Notes under the pieces: generated by a model
Told to the model about the DNA's origin: nothing
Database searches by the model: none
What the model saw: only the letters and a program-made list of their open reading frames with translations
Assembly: GCF_020889785.1 (NCBI RefSeq)
Contig: NZ_JACMYK010000038.1
Location: 1 to 53,979 of the forward strand
Direction of reading: 5' to 3'
Source of the DNA: Bradyrhizobium acaciae
GTDB taxonomy: Bacteria; Pseudomonadota; Alphaproteobacteria; Rhizobiales; Xanthobacteraceae
DNA length: 53,979 bases
Part shown: positions 41,893-50,433 of the stretch, in pieces
Layout of the letters: each line of letters begins with the position of its first letter
How positions within the stretch are numbered: position 1 is the first letter of the stretch
Made by a program: the position numbers and the translations under genes

Positions 41893-43308
41893 TTGACGCG
41901 GTATATTTCGACCAGGGGTGAGGCCCCGGTGCTTGGCTTCTGCGATGTGATGCTGACCGGGCTTGCCCGTGACGGCGGGCTCTATGTGCCCGAGACCTGG
42001 CCGCAGCTTTCGCAAGAGACCATCGCCGGCTTCTTCGGCCGTCCCTATTGGGAGGTCGCGGTCGAGATCATCCGCCCCTTCGCCGCCGGCGAGATTTCCG
42101 ACGCCGAGCTCGGCCGCATGGCGAACGAGGCGTATGCCACGTTCCGGCATCCCGCGGTGGTGCCGCTCGACCAGGCCGGGCCGAACCAGTTCCTGCTCGA
42201 GCTGTTCCACGGTCCGACCTTGGCGTTCAAGGACGTCGCGATGCAGCTGATCTCGCGGCTGATGGATCACGTGCTGGCCAAGCGCGCGCAGCGGACCACC
42301 ATCGTGGTCGCGACCTCCGGCGATACCGGCGGCGCCGCGGTCGAGGCGTTTGCCAATCTCGACAATGTCGACCTCGTGGTGCTGTTCCCGAACGGCCGCA
42401 TCTCCGAGGTGCAGCGCCGCATGATGACGACGACCGGCGCTGCCAACGTCCACGCGCTGGCGATCGAGGGCACGTTCGACGATTGCCAGGCGCTGGTGAA
42501 GGAGATGTTCAACAACCATCGCTTTCGCGACCGGGTGGCGCTGTCGGGCGTCAACTCGATCAACTGGGCGCGCATCGTGGCGCAGGTGGTCTATTACTTC
42601 ACGTCGGCGGTCGCGCTCGGTTCTCCGCAGCGGACGGTCGACTTCACGGTGCCGACCGGAAACTTCGGCGACATCTTCGCGGGCTATGTGGCGAAGCGCA
42701 TGGGGCTGCCGATCCGCTGGCTGCGCATCGCCGCCAACGTCAACGACATCCTGCCGCGCACGCTGAAGACCGGCAATTACGAGGTGCGCGAGGTGCACGC
42801 CACGGCGTCGCCGTCGATGGACATTCAGGTGTCCTCGAATTTCGAGCGGCTGCTGTTCGAGGCGTCTGGCCGCGACGCCGACCAGGTCCGTCGCCTGATG
42901 GCCTCGCTGAAGCAGTCCGGGCGCTTCGTGCTCCCGGATGCGACGCTGGCCGCCGTGCGCCGCGATTTTGACGCCGGCCGCGCCGATGAGACCGAAACCG
43001 CGGCTGCGATCCGCGCCGCCTGGCGCGAGGCCGGCGATCTGGTCGATCCCCATACCGCGGTGGCGCTCGCGGTCGCCGACCGCGATACCTCGGATTCCAA
43101 GATCCCGAACATCGTGCTGTCGACCGCACATGCGGCCAAATTCCCCGACGCGGTCGAGGCCGCCTGCGGGGTGCGTCCGCAGCTGCCGGCCTGGCTCGGC
43201 GGGTTGATGACCAAGTCCGAGCACATGACGGTCATGAAGAATGATTCTGCCGAGGTCGAGCGCTTCGTGCTGTCGGTCAGCCGTGCTGCCAAGCAGGGAG
43301 TTGCCTGA
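41893..43308 (+). CDS. thrC: Threonine synthase
   Basis: A 471-residue PLP enzyme converting O-phospho-L-homoserine to threonine. The PLP lysine is K113 in GPTLAFKDVAMQL; the phosphate-cradle TSGDTGGAA and the GNFGDIFAGYVAKRMG motif are present, with MTRYISTRGEAP as the typical N-terminus. That N-terminus begins at a TTG (41893) placed four bases after GGAGGG (41883-41888). An M16 peptidase gene follows immediately, a conserved alphaproteobacterial arrangement. Confidence 0.95.
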   Translation: MTRYISTRGEAPVLGFCDVMLTGLARDGGLYVPETWPQLSQETIAGFFGRPYWEVAVEIIRPFAAGEISDAELGRMANEAYATFRHPAVVPLDQAGPNQFLLELFHGPTLAFKDVAMQLISRLMDHVLAKRAQRTTIVVATSGDTGGAAVEAFANLDNVDLVVLFPNGRISEVQRRMMTTTGAANVHALAIEGTFDDCQALVKEMFNNHRFRDRVALSGVNSINWARIVAQVVYYFTSAVALGSPQRTVDFTVPTGNFGDIFAGYVAKRMGLPIRWLRIAANVNDILPRTLKTGNYEVREVHATASPSMDIQVSSNFERLLFEASGRDADQVRRLMASLKQSGRFVLPDATLAAVRRDFDAGRADETETAAAIRAAWREAGDLVDPHTAVALAVADRDTSDSKIPNIVLSTAHAAKFPDAVEAACGVRPQLPAWLGGLMTKSEHMTVMKNDSAEVERFVLSVSRAAKQGVA

Positions 43309-44598
43309 ATGAGCGTTGAAATCACCAAGCTGCCGAGCGGCCTGACCGTCGTCACCGACACCATGCCGCATCTGGAGACCGCGGCGCTTGGGGTCTGGGC
43401 CGGGGTCGGCGGGCGCGACGAGAAGCCGAACGAGCACGGCATCTCGCATCTGCTGGAACACATGGCGTTCAAGGGCACCGCGCGGCGCTCCTCGCGCGAG
43501 ATCGTCGAGGAGATCGAGGCGGTTGGCGGCGATCTCAATGCCGGCACCTCGACCGAGACCACGGCCTATTATGCGCGGGTGATGAAGGCCGACGTGCCGC
43601 TGGCGCTCGACGTGCTGTCCGACATCCTCGCCAATCCGTCCTTCGTGCCGGATGAGCTCGAGCGCGAGAAGAGCGTCATCGTGCAGGAGATCGGCGCGGC
43701 GCAGGATACGCCCGACGACGTCGTGTTCGAGCATCTCAACGAGCTCTGCTATCCGGACCAGCCGATGGGCCGCTCGCTGCTCGGCACCGCCAAGACGCTG
43801 AAGGCATTCAACCGCGACATGCTGCGCGGCTATCTCTCGACGCATTACCGCGCCCCCGACATGGTGGTCGCCGCCGCCGGCGCGGTCGATCACAAGCGCG
43901 TCGTCGAGGACGTCGCACAGAAATTTTCCAGCTTCGACGCCACGCCGGCGCCGAAGCCGCAGGCTGCGATGTTCGGCAAGGGCGGCTCGAAGGTGGTGCA
44001 TCGCGATCTCGAGCAGGCGCATCTGACGCTGGCGCTCGAAGGCGTGCCGCAGAACGACCTGTCGCTGTTCTCGTTGCAGGTGTTCACCAACACGCTCGGC
44101 GGCGGGATGTCGTCGCGGCTGTTCCAGGAGGTGCGTGAGAAGCGCGGGCTGTGCTACTCGATCTACACCTTCCATGCGCCCTACACCGACACCGGCTTCT
44201 TCGGGCTCTACACCGGGACCGATCCCGCCGACGCGCCGGAAATGATGGAAGTCATCGTCGACGTCATCAATGATGCGGTCGAAACCCTGACCGAGGCCGA
44301 GGTCGCCCGCGCCAAGGCGCAGATGAAGGCCGGGCTGCTGATGGCGCTCGAAAGCTGTTCATCCCGGGCCGAACAGTTGGCGCGTCATGTGCTAGCCTAT
44401 GGCCGGCCGCAGACCGTGGAAGAGCTGGTGGCACGGATCGACGCGGTCAGCGTCGAATCGAGCCGCAACGCCGCCCGCGCCCTGCTGTCGCGCAGCCGGC
44501 CCGCCGTCGTTGCCCTCGGCAGCGGAAGGGGTCTGGACACGGCGGTGTCTTTTGCGGAAGGATTGACGAACTCGAAGGCAAAGACGCTGCTGCATTAG
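43309..44598 (+). CDS. M16 family zinc metallopeptidase
   Basis: The 429-residue protein has the inverted zinc motif H47-x2-E-H51 (HLLEHMAFKGT) and the downstream glutamate in the IVQEIGAAQDTPDD region, plus the glycine-rich loop NTLGGGMSSRLFQEVREKRG. It resembles the beta subunit of mitochondrial processing peptidase and is the bacterial PepR-like form. It begins immediately after the thrC stop, indicating one operon. Its natural substrates are unsettled, probably small peptides or transit-peptide-like fragments. Confidence 0.93.
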   Translation: MSVEITKLPSGLTVVTDTMPHLETAALGVWAGVGGRDEKPNEHGISHLLEHMAFKGTARRSSREIVEEIEAVGGDLNAGTSTETTAYYARVMKADVPLALDVLSDILANPSFVPDELEREKSVIVQEIGAAQDTPDDVVFEHLNELCYPDQPMGRSLLGTAKTLKAFNRDMLRGYLSTHYRAPDMVVAAAGAVDHKRVVEDVAQKFSSFDATPAPKPQAAMFGKGGSKVVHRDLEQAHLTLALEGVPQNDLSLFSLQVFTNTLGGGMSSRLFQEVREKRGLCYSIYTFHAPYTDTGFFGLYTGTDPADAPEMMEVIVDVINDAVETLTEAEVARAKAQMKAGLLMALESCSSRAEQLARHVLAYGRPQTVEELVARIDAVSVESSRNAARALLSRSRPAVVALGSGRGLDTAVSFAEGLTNSKAKTLLH

Positions 44599-44605
44599 AA
44601 GTTAC

Positions 44606-44740
44606 CTCTCCCCGCCTGCGGGGAGAGGTCGGATTGCGAAGCAATCCGGGTGAGGGGGTACAGGTCCCCGACAATCGGCTCGCTCGTGGAAGCAGCCCCT
44701 CACCCCGACCCTCTCCCCGCAAGGGCGGGGCGAGGGGGAA
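44606..44740. repeat. Intergenic inverted repeat, family D-like (ACCTCTCCCCGC type)
   Basis: TACCTCTCCCCGCCTGCGGGG is opposed by CCCTCTCCCCGCAAGGGCGGG, with GGATTGCGAAGCAATCC hairpin and TGAGGGG / CCCCTCA pairs inside. It is a divergent type relative to the copies at 11229 and 25780. It lies in the gap between M16 peptidase and the acetyltransferase gene. Confidence 0.72.
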
Positions 44741-44763
44741 AGTGAGCGGGGGAGTGTTGGGCC

Positions 44764-45351
44764 ATGGCCCTGTTTCGTTTGCCGTCTAGTGGACCGGCTG
44801 CACTGATGCCGCGTGGTCACGGGCTGTTGCTGCGGGCGCCGCAAATGTCGGATTTCCCGCAATGGGCCCAGTTGCGCGAATTCAGCCGCGCCTATCTCAC
44901 GCCATGGGAGCCGATCTGGCCCTCCGACGACCTGACCCGCGCCGGCTTCCGCCGCCGGTTGCGCCGCTACACCGAGGATATCGCCGCCGACCGGTCCTAT
45001 CCGTTCATCATTTTCCGCGAATCGGACGGGGTGATGATCGGCGGGATCACGCTCGCCAATGTCCGCCGCGGCATCGTGCAGGCCGGCACGATCGGCTATT
45101 GGGTCGGTCTGCCGCACGCCCATCGCGGCTACATGACGACAGCGCTGCGGGTGCTGCTGCCCTCGCTGTTCGGCGAGCTCAATCTGCACCGCATCGAGGC
45201 CGCCTGCATTCCGTCCAACGCGTCGTCGATCCGGGTGCTGGAGAAGTGCGGCTTCACCCGCGAGGGCCTGGCGCGGCGCTATCTCTGCATCAACGGGATC
45301 TGGCAGGACCATTTGCTGTTCGGCCTGCTGCACGAGGATTTCCGCGGCTGA
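44764..45351 (+). CDS. RimJ/RimL-like GNAT acetyltransferase
   Basis: The 195-residue protein begins with a RimJ-type region (LLLRAPQMSDFPQWAQLREFSR and LTPWEPIWP) followed by GNAT motif A (GTIGYWVGLPHAHRGYMTTALRV) and motif B (LNLHRIEAACIPSNASSIRVLEKCGF). The family acetylates N-terminal alanine of ribosomal proteins S5, L12 or S18, though many homologues act on other substrates. It follows the M16 peptidase on the same strand with a repeat between, so co-transcription is possible. Confidence 0.9.
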   Translation: MALFRLPSSGPAALMPRGHGLLLRAPQMSDFPQWAQLREFSRAYLTPWEPIWPSDDLTRAGFRRRLRRYTEDIAADRSYPFIIFRESDGVMIGGITLANVRRGIVQAGTIGYWVGLPHAHRGYMTTALRVLLPSLFGELNLHRIEAACIPSNASSIRVLEKCGFTREGLARRYLCINGIWQDHLLFGLLHEDFRG

Positions 45352-45481
45352 TTCCTGAGCCTTTCGGCCGATGGCAGGCCGCGTTCCATGCCTTCTCAAG
45401 ATGCCTTGGGTTCGCCGCCATTGGCTTGCTATAACGCCCGCGAAACGGGGAACCCGGATTTGGAGAGTTTAGGGATATCGC

Positions 45482-46135
45482 ATGGGTGACAGGGTGATCA
45501 GGTTCGCGCTCGCAGCGGCGGTGTCGATCGGGCTCGGGGCCGCCCTGATGCCGTCGGCGGCTTCGGCGCAGTCGCTCAGCGACCGCTTCAAGAGCCTGTT
45601 CGGCGGGGGCTCGTCCGACTCGGCGAAGCCGGCGACACCCGCGGCGCCGCAGCAGCTCAACGATGCCGATGCCGAGCTGACCTGTCCGCCGGTGCAGATC
45701 CGCTCCGGCGCCTCCACCTATTCCGTGGCCGCGACCGGCAAGGAAGCGGTCGGCAATGACGTCAAGTTCCTGGCCTCGATCACCCGCACCGCGCGGCAAT
45801 GCAACCTGAACAGCGGCATGATCACCGCCAAGATCGGGATCCAGGGGCGGATCATCGTCGGTCCCCAGGGCGCGCCGCCGTCGATCCAGGTGCCGCTCCG
45901 CGTCGCCGTGGTGCAGGGCGGCGTTGGCGAGAAGACGATCGCGACCAAGGCCTACACGACGACCGTGCAGATGGATGAGAGCGGCAGCGTGCCGTTCAGC
46001 CTGGTCGCCGAGGATTTGGTCTATCCGGCGCCATCGGCCGCCGACAACGACAGCTACATCTTCTATATCGGCTTCGACCCGCAGGCCCTGAAGCCGGAGC
46101 CCAAGCCGCGCGCCGCCCCCCACAAGAAGAAGTAG
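45482..46135 (+). CDS. Secreted hypothetical protein
   Basis: The 217-residue protein has a signal peptide ending ASA|QSL (about 30), an Ala/Pro-rich linker, then a domain with two cysteines (LTCPPVQIRSG and ARQCNLNSG) likely forming a disulfide, followed by beta-rich sequence and a basic Pro/Lys-rich tail (PKPRAAPHKKK). I do not recognise a named family; similar proteins occur as unnamed envelope proteins in Bradyrhizobium. It ends before a strong bidirectional terminator. Confidence 0.8.
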   Translation: MGDRVIRFALAAAVSIGLGAALMPSAASAQSLSDRFKSLFGGGSSDSAKPATPAAPQQLNDADAELTCPPVQIRSGASTYSVAATGKEAVGNDVKFLASITRTARQCNLNSGMITAKIGIQGRIIVGPQGAPPSIQVPLRVAVVQGGVGEKTIATKAYTTTVQMDESGSVPFSLVAEDLVYPAPSAADNDSYIFYIGFDPQALKPEPKPRAAPHKKK

Positions 46136-46233
46136 GGCTGGAGCGTTTTCGAGCGAAGCAGGTTACCGGTTTGCGTGAAGAATACGCGTCAAAGCAAAAC
46201 CAGCCGCATCACGCGAACGGATTTGGACATATA

Positions 46234-46268
46234 AAAAGGCCGGCGCGATCAGCTCGCGCCGGCCTTTT
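46234..46268. terminator. Bidirectional rho-independent terminator (secreted protein / atp operon)
   Basis: A 15-bp perfect stem AAAAGGCCGGCGCGA / TCGCGCCGGCCTTTT around a five-base loop gives a T-run on both strands. It ends the atp operon on the minus strand and the secreted-protein gene on the plus strand. Confidence 0.92.
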
Positions 46269-46289
46269 CTGGAAGGAGTTGAGATCGCG

Positions 46290-46775
46290 TCAGTTCAGCT
46301 TGGAGCGGACTTCGGCGATGCCCTTGCCGACGAGGTCGTCGGCAACCGAGCCCTTGACCGACTGCGACAGGATGGTCGAGGCGGCGGTCACGGCGGCGTT
46401 GGCCGCGGCGGCGCGCACATCGGCCACGGCCTGGGCTTCGGCCTGGGCGATCTTGCTCTCGGCGGTCTTGGTCCGCCGGGCGACAAAATCTTCCATCTTG
46501 GTCTTGGCTTCGGCCGCGATCCGTTCGGCTTCGGCCTTGGCGCCGGAGATGATCTCCTGAGCCTCGCGCTCCGCGCTGGCGCGGCGTGCCTTGTACTCGC
46601 CGAGCAGCTTGTTGGCCTCGTCCTTCAGACGGCGGGCGTCCTCGAGCTCGGCCTTGATGCGCTCGGCACGGTGGTCGAGCGCCGTCAGCAGGGTGCGGTG
46701 GACGCCGAGGTAACCGAACACGACCATCAGAACGACGAAGGCGATCGCAACCCAGGTTTCCGGTTCGTAAAACAT
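46290..46775 (-). CDS. atpF: ATP synthase F0 subunit b
   Basis: A 161-residue peripheral stalk protein: one N-terminal membrane helix (WVAIAFVVLMVVFGYLGV), then a long alanine/lysine/glutamate-rich coiled coil. It pairs with b' to link F0 and F1. It is the last gene of the F0 operon and starts 3 bp after the b' gene. Confidence 0.94.
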   Translation of the reverse strand: MFYEPETWVAIAFVVLMVVFGYLGVHRTLLTALDHRAERIKAELEDARRLKDEANKLLGEYKARRASAEREAQEIISGAKAEAERIAAEAKTKMEDFVARRTKTAESKIAQAEAQAVADVRAAAANAAVTAASTILSQSVKGSVADDLVGKGIAEVRSKLN

Positions 46776-46778
46776 CGT

Positions 46779-47345
46779 CTATCCCTTCAGCGAAGCGTCG
46801 ACGGCGCTGTTGACCGCATTCGCGTCCGGCGTGACGCCGGCAAGTTGCTGGACGATGGCGCCGGCCGCATCCGCCGCGATGCCGCGGACGTTGCTCATGG
46901 CGTTGGTCCGGGTCGTTGCGATCTGCTTCTCGGCGTCGGCGAGCTTGGCCGCCAGCTTGTCTTCCAGGGCCTTGCGCTCGGCTTCCGAGGCCGCGTTCAG
47001 CTTCTCGCGGGTCTCGTTGCCGATCGCCTGCGCGTTGGAGCGCGCATTCGCCAGCTCGGTTTCATAGGCCTTCAGCGCCGCGTCGGACTCGTCCTTCAGC
47101 TTCTGCGCCTCGGCCAGATCGCCCTCGATCTTGTTCTGGCGTGCATCGATCGTCCCGCCGACACGCGGCAGAGCGATACGCGACACGATCAGATAGAGCG
47201 CGACAAATGCAATCGCCAGCGACACCAGCTGCGAGGCGTAGTTGGACGAATCGAACGGCGGAAAGGCTCCGCCGTGATGTCCGCCTTCTGCCTCGGTGTG
47301 GGCGCCGGCTTTCTGGCCTTTTGCCTCGCCATGACTCTCAGCCAT
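46779..47345 (-). CDS. atpF2: ATP synthase F0 subunit b' (second b subunit)
   Basis: The 188-residue protein has a hydrophilic, His/Gly-rich N-terminus (about 34 residues), one membrane helix (ASQLVSLAIAFVALYLIVSR) and a coiled coil (VGGTIDARQNKIEGDLAEAQ). Two non-identical b subunits are typical of photosynthetic and many alphaproteobacterial ATP synthases. A stem-loop lies between atpE and this gene. It is followed 3 bp later by atpF. Confidence 0.94.
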   Translation of the reverse strand: MAESHGEAKGQKAGAHTEAEGGHHGGAFPPFDSSNYASQLVSLAIAFVALYLIVSRIALPRVGGTIDARQNKIEGDLAEAQKLKDESDAALKAYETELANARSNAQAIGNETREKLNAASEAERKALEDKLAAKLADAEKQIATTRTNAMSNVRGIAADAAGAIVQQLAGVTPDANAVNSAVDASLKG

Positions 47346-47368
47346 GGTGTTCTCCTGTTGCTGTCATG

Positions 47369-47402
47369 CGCGCCGCCCTTGGAACGATCCTCGGGCGGCG
47401 CG
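47369..47402 (-). promoter_or_regulatory. Stem-loop between atpE and the b' gene
   Basis: Perfect 10-bp arms CGCGCCGCCC / GGGCGGCGCG enclose a 14-base loop. There is no T-tract, so it is likely an mRNA processing or stability element that raises the atpE message relative to the stalk genes, in line with the many c subunits per complex. Confidence 0.6.
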
Positions 47403-47406
47403 AAGT

Positions 47407-47471
47407 GGTTACCGCGAGAGCGGAACCGGGTTGCCGCCAAAGCGGAACCGGGGTGCCGCTCAGAGCGGAAC
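47407..47471 (-). repeat. Tandem 20-23-bp repeat covering the atpE stop
   Basis: Three units, each beginning GTTCCGCT on the minus strand (47471, 47448, 47426), follow each other directly. The first unit encodes the end of AtpE (Val-Pro-Leu-stop), so the 3' end of the gene seems to have been duplicated twice into the intergenic spacer. Confidence 0.7.
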
Positions 47472-47690
47472 GAACAGCAGGAGCAGCGCGATCAGCAGCG
47501 AGAAGATGCCGAGCGCTTCGGTCACGGCGAAGCCGAAGATCAGGTTGCCGAACTGGCCCTGAGCGGCCGAAGGGTTACGCACCGCAGCGGCGAGGTAGTT
47601 GCCGAAGATGATGCCCACGCCGACGCCCGCGCCGCCCATGCCGATGCACGCGATGCCCGCGCCGATAAGTTTTGCTGCTGCCGGTTCCAT
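47460..47690 (-). CDS. atpE: ATP synthase F0 subunit c
   Basis: The 76-residue proteolipid has two membrane helices, the glycine-rich GMGGAGVGVGIIFGNYL first helix, RNPSAAQGQF polar loop and the proton-carrying Glu58 in FAVTEALGIF. It forms the rotor ring of the ATP synthase. It lies between atpB and the b' gene. Confidence 0.97.
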   Translation of the reverse strand: MEPAAAKLIGAGIACIGMGGAGVGVGIIFGNYLAAAVRNPSAAQGQFGNLIFGFAVTEALGIFSLLIALLLLFVPL

Positions 47691-47745
47691 TTGTAGCTCC
47701 TTGAGAAAGATAGACAGATTGGTGGGTGGAGATTCCCCGGACCGC

Positions 47746-48495
47746 TTAGTGTCCCGGATGAATGGCGTCGTTGAGGTAGATGCAGGTCAGGATCGCGAAC
47801 ACGTAGGCCTGCAGGAACGCGACCAGCAGTTCGAGCGCGTACAGCGCGACCGTAAGCGCGAGCGGCAGCACGCCGCCGACCCAGCCGAGCGCGCCCAGCG
47901 AGAAGCCGAGCATCGCCACGAAGCCCGCGAACACCTTCAGCGCGATATGGCCGGCCAGCATGTTGGCGAACAGACGAACGCTGTGCGAGACCGGCCGGAG
48001 GAAGAACGACAGGATCTCGATGAACATGACCAGCGGCAGGATGTAGATCGGAACGCCGGAGGGGACGAAGATCTTGAAGAATTTCAGGCCGTTCTTGTAG
48101 AGGCCGTAGATCAGGACGGTGAAGAACACCAACAGCGCAAGGGCTGCGGTGACGATCAGATGGGTCGCGATCGTGAAGGTGTAGGGGACGACGCCGACCA
48201 GGTTCGAGACGCAGATGAACATGAAGAGCGAGAAGATCAGCGGGAAGAACTTCATGCCTTCCGCGCCGGCGTTGCCGCGAATCGTGCTGGCGATGAATTC
48301 GTAGGAGAGTTCGGCGACCGACTGCAGCCGTCCGGGGACCAGATCCCGGCCGCTCGCCAGCATCAGCAGCGCAATCAAGAGCACCGCGATGAACATGAAG
48401 AGCGACGAATTGGTGAAGGCGATCGTGTGATTGCCGATGTGGCCCAGCGTGAAGAGGGGCTCGATATTGAATTGGTGGATCGGGTCGATTTTCAT
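47746..48495 (-). CDS. atpB: ATP synthase F0 subunit a
   Basis: The 249-residue membrane protein has several helices and the essential arginine in SHSVRLFANMLAGHIALKV; the start MKIDPIHQFNIEPLFTLG at 48495 matches the family's usual beginning, and upstream Mets in the open frame were not used. It forms the proton path with the c ring. It lies 55 bp upstream of atpE and after atpI in the usual order. Confidence 0.96.
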   Translation of the reverse strand: MKIDPIHQFNIEPLFTLGHIGNHTIAFTNSSLFMFIAVLLIALLMLASGRDLVPGRLQSVAELSYEFIASTIRGNAGAEGMKFFPLIFSLFMFICVSNLVGVVPYTFTIATHLIVTAALALLVFFTVLIYGLYKNGLKFFKIFVPSGVPIYILPLVMFIEILSFFLRPVSHSVRLFANMLAGHIALKVFAGFVAMLGFSLGALGWVGGVLPLALTVALYALELLVAFLQAYVFAILTCIYLNDAIHPGH

Positions 48496-48567
48496 CCGCG
48501 CGGCTCTTGGTCCACCGGCCATCGTGCCGGTAATCGAATTTCAAATGTCGTGACTTCCCGCCAGCGC

Positions 48568-48939
48568 TCAGCGCTTGCCCGAGGCCACGCCCGCGGACCT
48601 CACCACGTTGACCACGCCGGCGACGAAGCCGAGCAGCGTTAACACGATGAAGCCGAATGGCGACGTCGACAGCAAACGGTCGAACCCCCAGCCAATCGCC
48701 GCTCCGACGGCAACGCCCGCGATCAGCTCCGAGGAAAGACGAAAACCGAGCGCCATCGCCGAAGCTCTGGCCGCACTGTCCCCGCTTTCATTACCGGATT
48801 GATCAGTCTTGCTCCTGCGGCTGTCGCGAATTTCTGACAACCGATGATCGAGACTTCCGAGCCTTGCGGAAAGCGCAGCTTCGTCAGGAGGCGATTGATC
48901 GCGACTTCCATCTGCGCCGTGGTTGGTGTTCTCAGCCAT
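48568..48939 (-). CDS. atpI: ATP synthase-associated protein AtpI
   Basis: A 123-residue protein with a charged N-terminal half and two membrane helices (LSSELIAGVAVGAAIGWGFD and FGFIVLTLLGFVAGVVNVVR), the AtpI/F0F1-ATPase assembly type found as first gene of atp operons. It assists c-ring assembly or Mg2+ supply. It is the first gene of the operon and has a plausible promoter about 60 bp upstream. Confidence 0.9.
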   Translation of the reverse strand: MAENTNHGADGSRDQSPPDEAALSARLGSLDHRLSEIRDSRRSKTDQSGNESGDSAARASAMALGFRLSSELIAGVAVGAAIGWGFDRLLSTSPFGFIVLTLLGFVAGVVNVVRSAGVASGKR

Positions 48940-49005
48940 GCTGCAAACACTAACCGATGCCGCGGATGATGGAAATTGCGCCCGTCCCCGTCAAAAGCCG
49001 CGCGG

Positions 49006-49034
49006 ACCATACTTACCGCGTCTAATCAAGTCAA
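49006..49034 (-). promoter_or_regulatory. Promoter for the atpI-B-E-B'-F operon
   Basis: On the minus strand TTGACT (49034-49029), a 17-base spacer and TATGGT (49011-49006) give a good sigma70-like promoter 66 bp before the atpI start. No competing promoter was seen nearer to the gene. Confidence 0.58.
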
Positions 49035-49213
49035 GATTGCGTCGTAACCAGTTATTGCTTTGATTCTGCTGGTTTTATTTGGAGATATTCAAGGTCAGAG
49101 TGACGCAGTGTTCGCAGTGCAACAGCTTGCGTGGCATTGAGCGATGTTGCGTGGCTTTTCCGGCTCTGCTGGGATCACCGAAAGTCCATCCTCTCATACA
49201 GTCAAGGTTCCGC

Positions 49214-49837
49214 ATGCCGCGCCAGATCGACTACTACTTCTCGCTGCAATCACCTTGGGCCTATATCGGCCACAAGCCCTTCGTCCGGCTCGTAAGCGCT
49301 TACGATCTCAAGGTAAATTACCGGCCCGTGCTGCTGGTCGATCTGTTCTCGGAGACTGGTGGATTGCCGCTCACCAAGCGCCATCCGGTGCGGCAGCGCT
49401 ACCGGTTGATCGAGTTGCAGCGCTGGCGCGACAAGCGCGGGCTGAATTTTCATCTGCAGCCGGCCAACTGGCCGTTCAACGGTCGCCTCGCCGATGGCGT
49501 GGTGATCGCGGCGCTCGAGGCGGGGCTCGATCCCGAGCCGTTTTTGCAGCGCGCCTATCCCGCGGTGTGGGAGCTTGAGCTCAACCTTGCCGATCCCGCG
49601 ACGCTGGTGAAGCTTGCCGATGATGCCGGTCTGCCGGGCCGGCAGCTGGTGGAGCGCTCAGGCTCGGATGCGATCAGCGCGGCCTATGAGCAGAATCGCC
49701 AGGATGCATTGGACGCCGACGTGTTCGGCTCGCCCGGATACGTGCTCGATGGCGAGGTCTTCTGGGGCCAGGACCGGATCGAATTGCTCGAGGACGCGTT
49801 GAAGTCAGGCCGCAAGCCCTATAGCTCTGTGGTCTAG
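49214..49837 (+). CDS. 2-hydroxychromene-2-carboxylate isomerase-like protein (DsbA fold)
   Basis: A 207-residue member of the DsbA-like/kappa-GST group. DYYFSLQSPWAYIGH has Ser13 at the position used for glutathione activation, and GSPGYVLDGEVFWGQDRIELL carries the conserved cis-Pro loop and C-terminal helix. The family includes HCCA isomerase (naphthalene degradation) and maleylacetoacetate-type isomerases that use GSH. No naphthalene genes lie nearby, so the true substrate is unknown. The start at 49214 gives the usual N-terminus. Confidence 0.88.
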   Translation: MPRQIDYYFSLQSPWAYIGHKPFVRLVSAYDLKVNYRPVLLVDLFSETGGLPLTKRHPVRQRYRLIELQRWRDKRGLNFHLQPANWPFNGRLADGVVIAALEAGLDPEPFLQRAYPAVWELELNLADPATLVKLADDAGLPGRQLVERSGSDAISAAYEQNRQDALDADVFGSPGYVLDGEVFWGQDRIELLEDALKSGRKPYSSVV

Positions 49838-49869
49838 GGGCTGGAAGCAAAGTTGAGGCGGAGCAAGCC

Positions 49870-50379
49870 ATGCCCATCGCGATGTCCCTGTCGAAATTGT
49901 CGATCGCAGTTGCTGCCGTTCTGATCTCAAGCGGCGCTGCAACCGCGCAAGCTGCGCCCGACACCGAGAACGGCCGCTACGCATTGTCTCCGGCCGGCGA
50001 CGGTTTTCTGCGGCTCGATACGCGCACCGGCGCGGTGTCGACCTGCACCAATTCGAGCGCCGGCTGGGCCTGTTACATGGTGCCCGACGAGCGGGCGGCG
50101 CTGGATGCCGAGATCGGGCGCCTGCAAACCGACAATGAAAAGCTGAAGGGCGAGCTCGCCGCACGCGCCCCGTCGGCCAAGACCGATGAGGCGTTGCCGA
50201 AATCGGATCAGCTGAAGAAGCCTGAGCCGAAGGTCGCCGAGGGCGAGCGCAAGATCGAGATCCCGCTGCCGAGCGACCGCGACATGGACCGCATGATGTC
50301 GTTCGTCGAGCGAGCCTGGCGGCGGCTGATCGAGATGGCCAACCGCGTGCAGCGCGACGTCAATGGCGGCAAGATTTGA
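49870..50379 (+). CDS. Secreted hypothetical protein with coiled-coil region
   Basis: The 169-residue protein has a signal peptide (cleavage about residue 28, ATAQAA), a short beta-rich motif RYALSPAGDGFLRLDTRTGAVSTC with a conserved Cys pair (STC...WAC), a coiled coil (ALDAEIGRLQTDNEKLKGEL) and a C-terminal amphipathic segment (RDMDRMMSFVERAWRRLIEM). I have seen similar unnamed proteins in rhizobia. Function unknown; possibly a periplasmic scaffold. It lies 32 bp after the HCCA isomerase gene. Confidence 0.78.
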   Translation: MPIAMSLSKLSIAVAAVLISSGAATAQAAPDTENGRYALSPAGDGFLRLDTRTGAVSTCTNSSAGWACYMVPDERAALDAEIGRLQTDNEKLKGELAARAPSAKTDEALPKSDQLKKPEPKVAEGERKIEIPLPSDRDMDRMMSFVERAWRRLIEMANRVQRDVNGGKI

Positions 50380-50393
50380 GGCGGCTGCACAAT

Positions 50394-50420
50394 GTCGTCC
50401 CGACCTTCGCCGGGACGACG
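50394..50420. repeat. Half unit of family B repeat
   Basis: GTCGTCCCGACCTTCGCC and GGGACGACG form a single hairpin (CGTCCCG / CGGGACG) that matches one arm of the family B element. It lies just before the yjbQ start and contains no second arm. Confidence 0.65.
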
Positions 50421-50433
50421 GTCTAGAGGGAAG

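Noticed and set aside
36189..43000. Other long antisense frames, for example opposite the penicillin acylase and thrC/M16 genes
   Set aside because: They mirror codon bias of the real genes and show no recognisable motifs.
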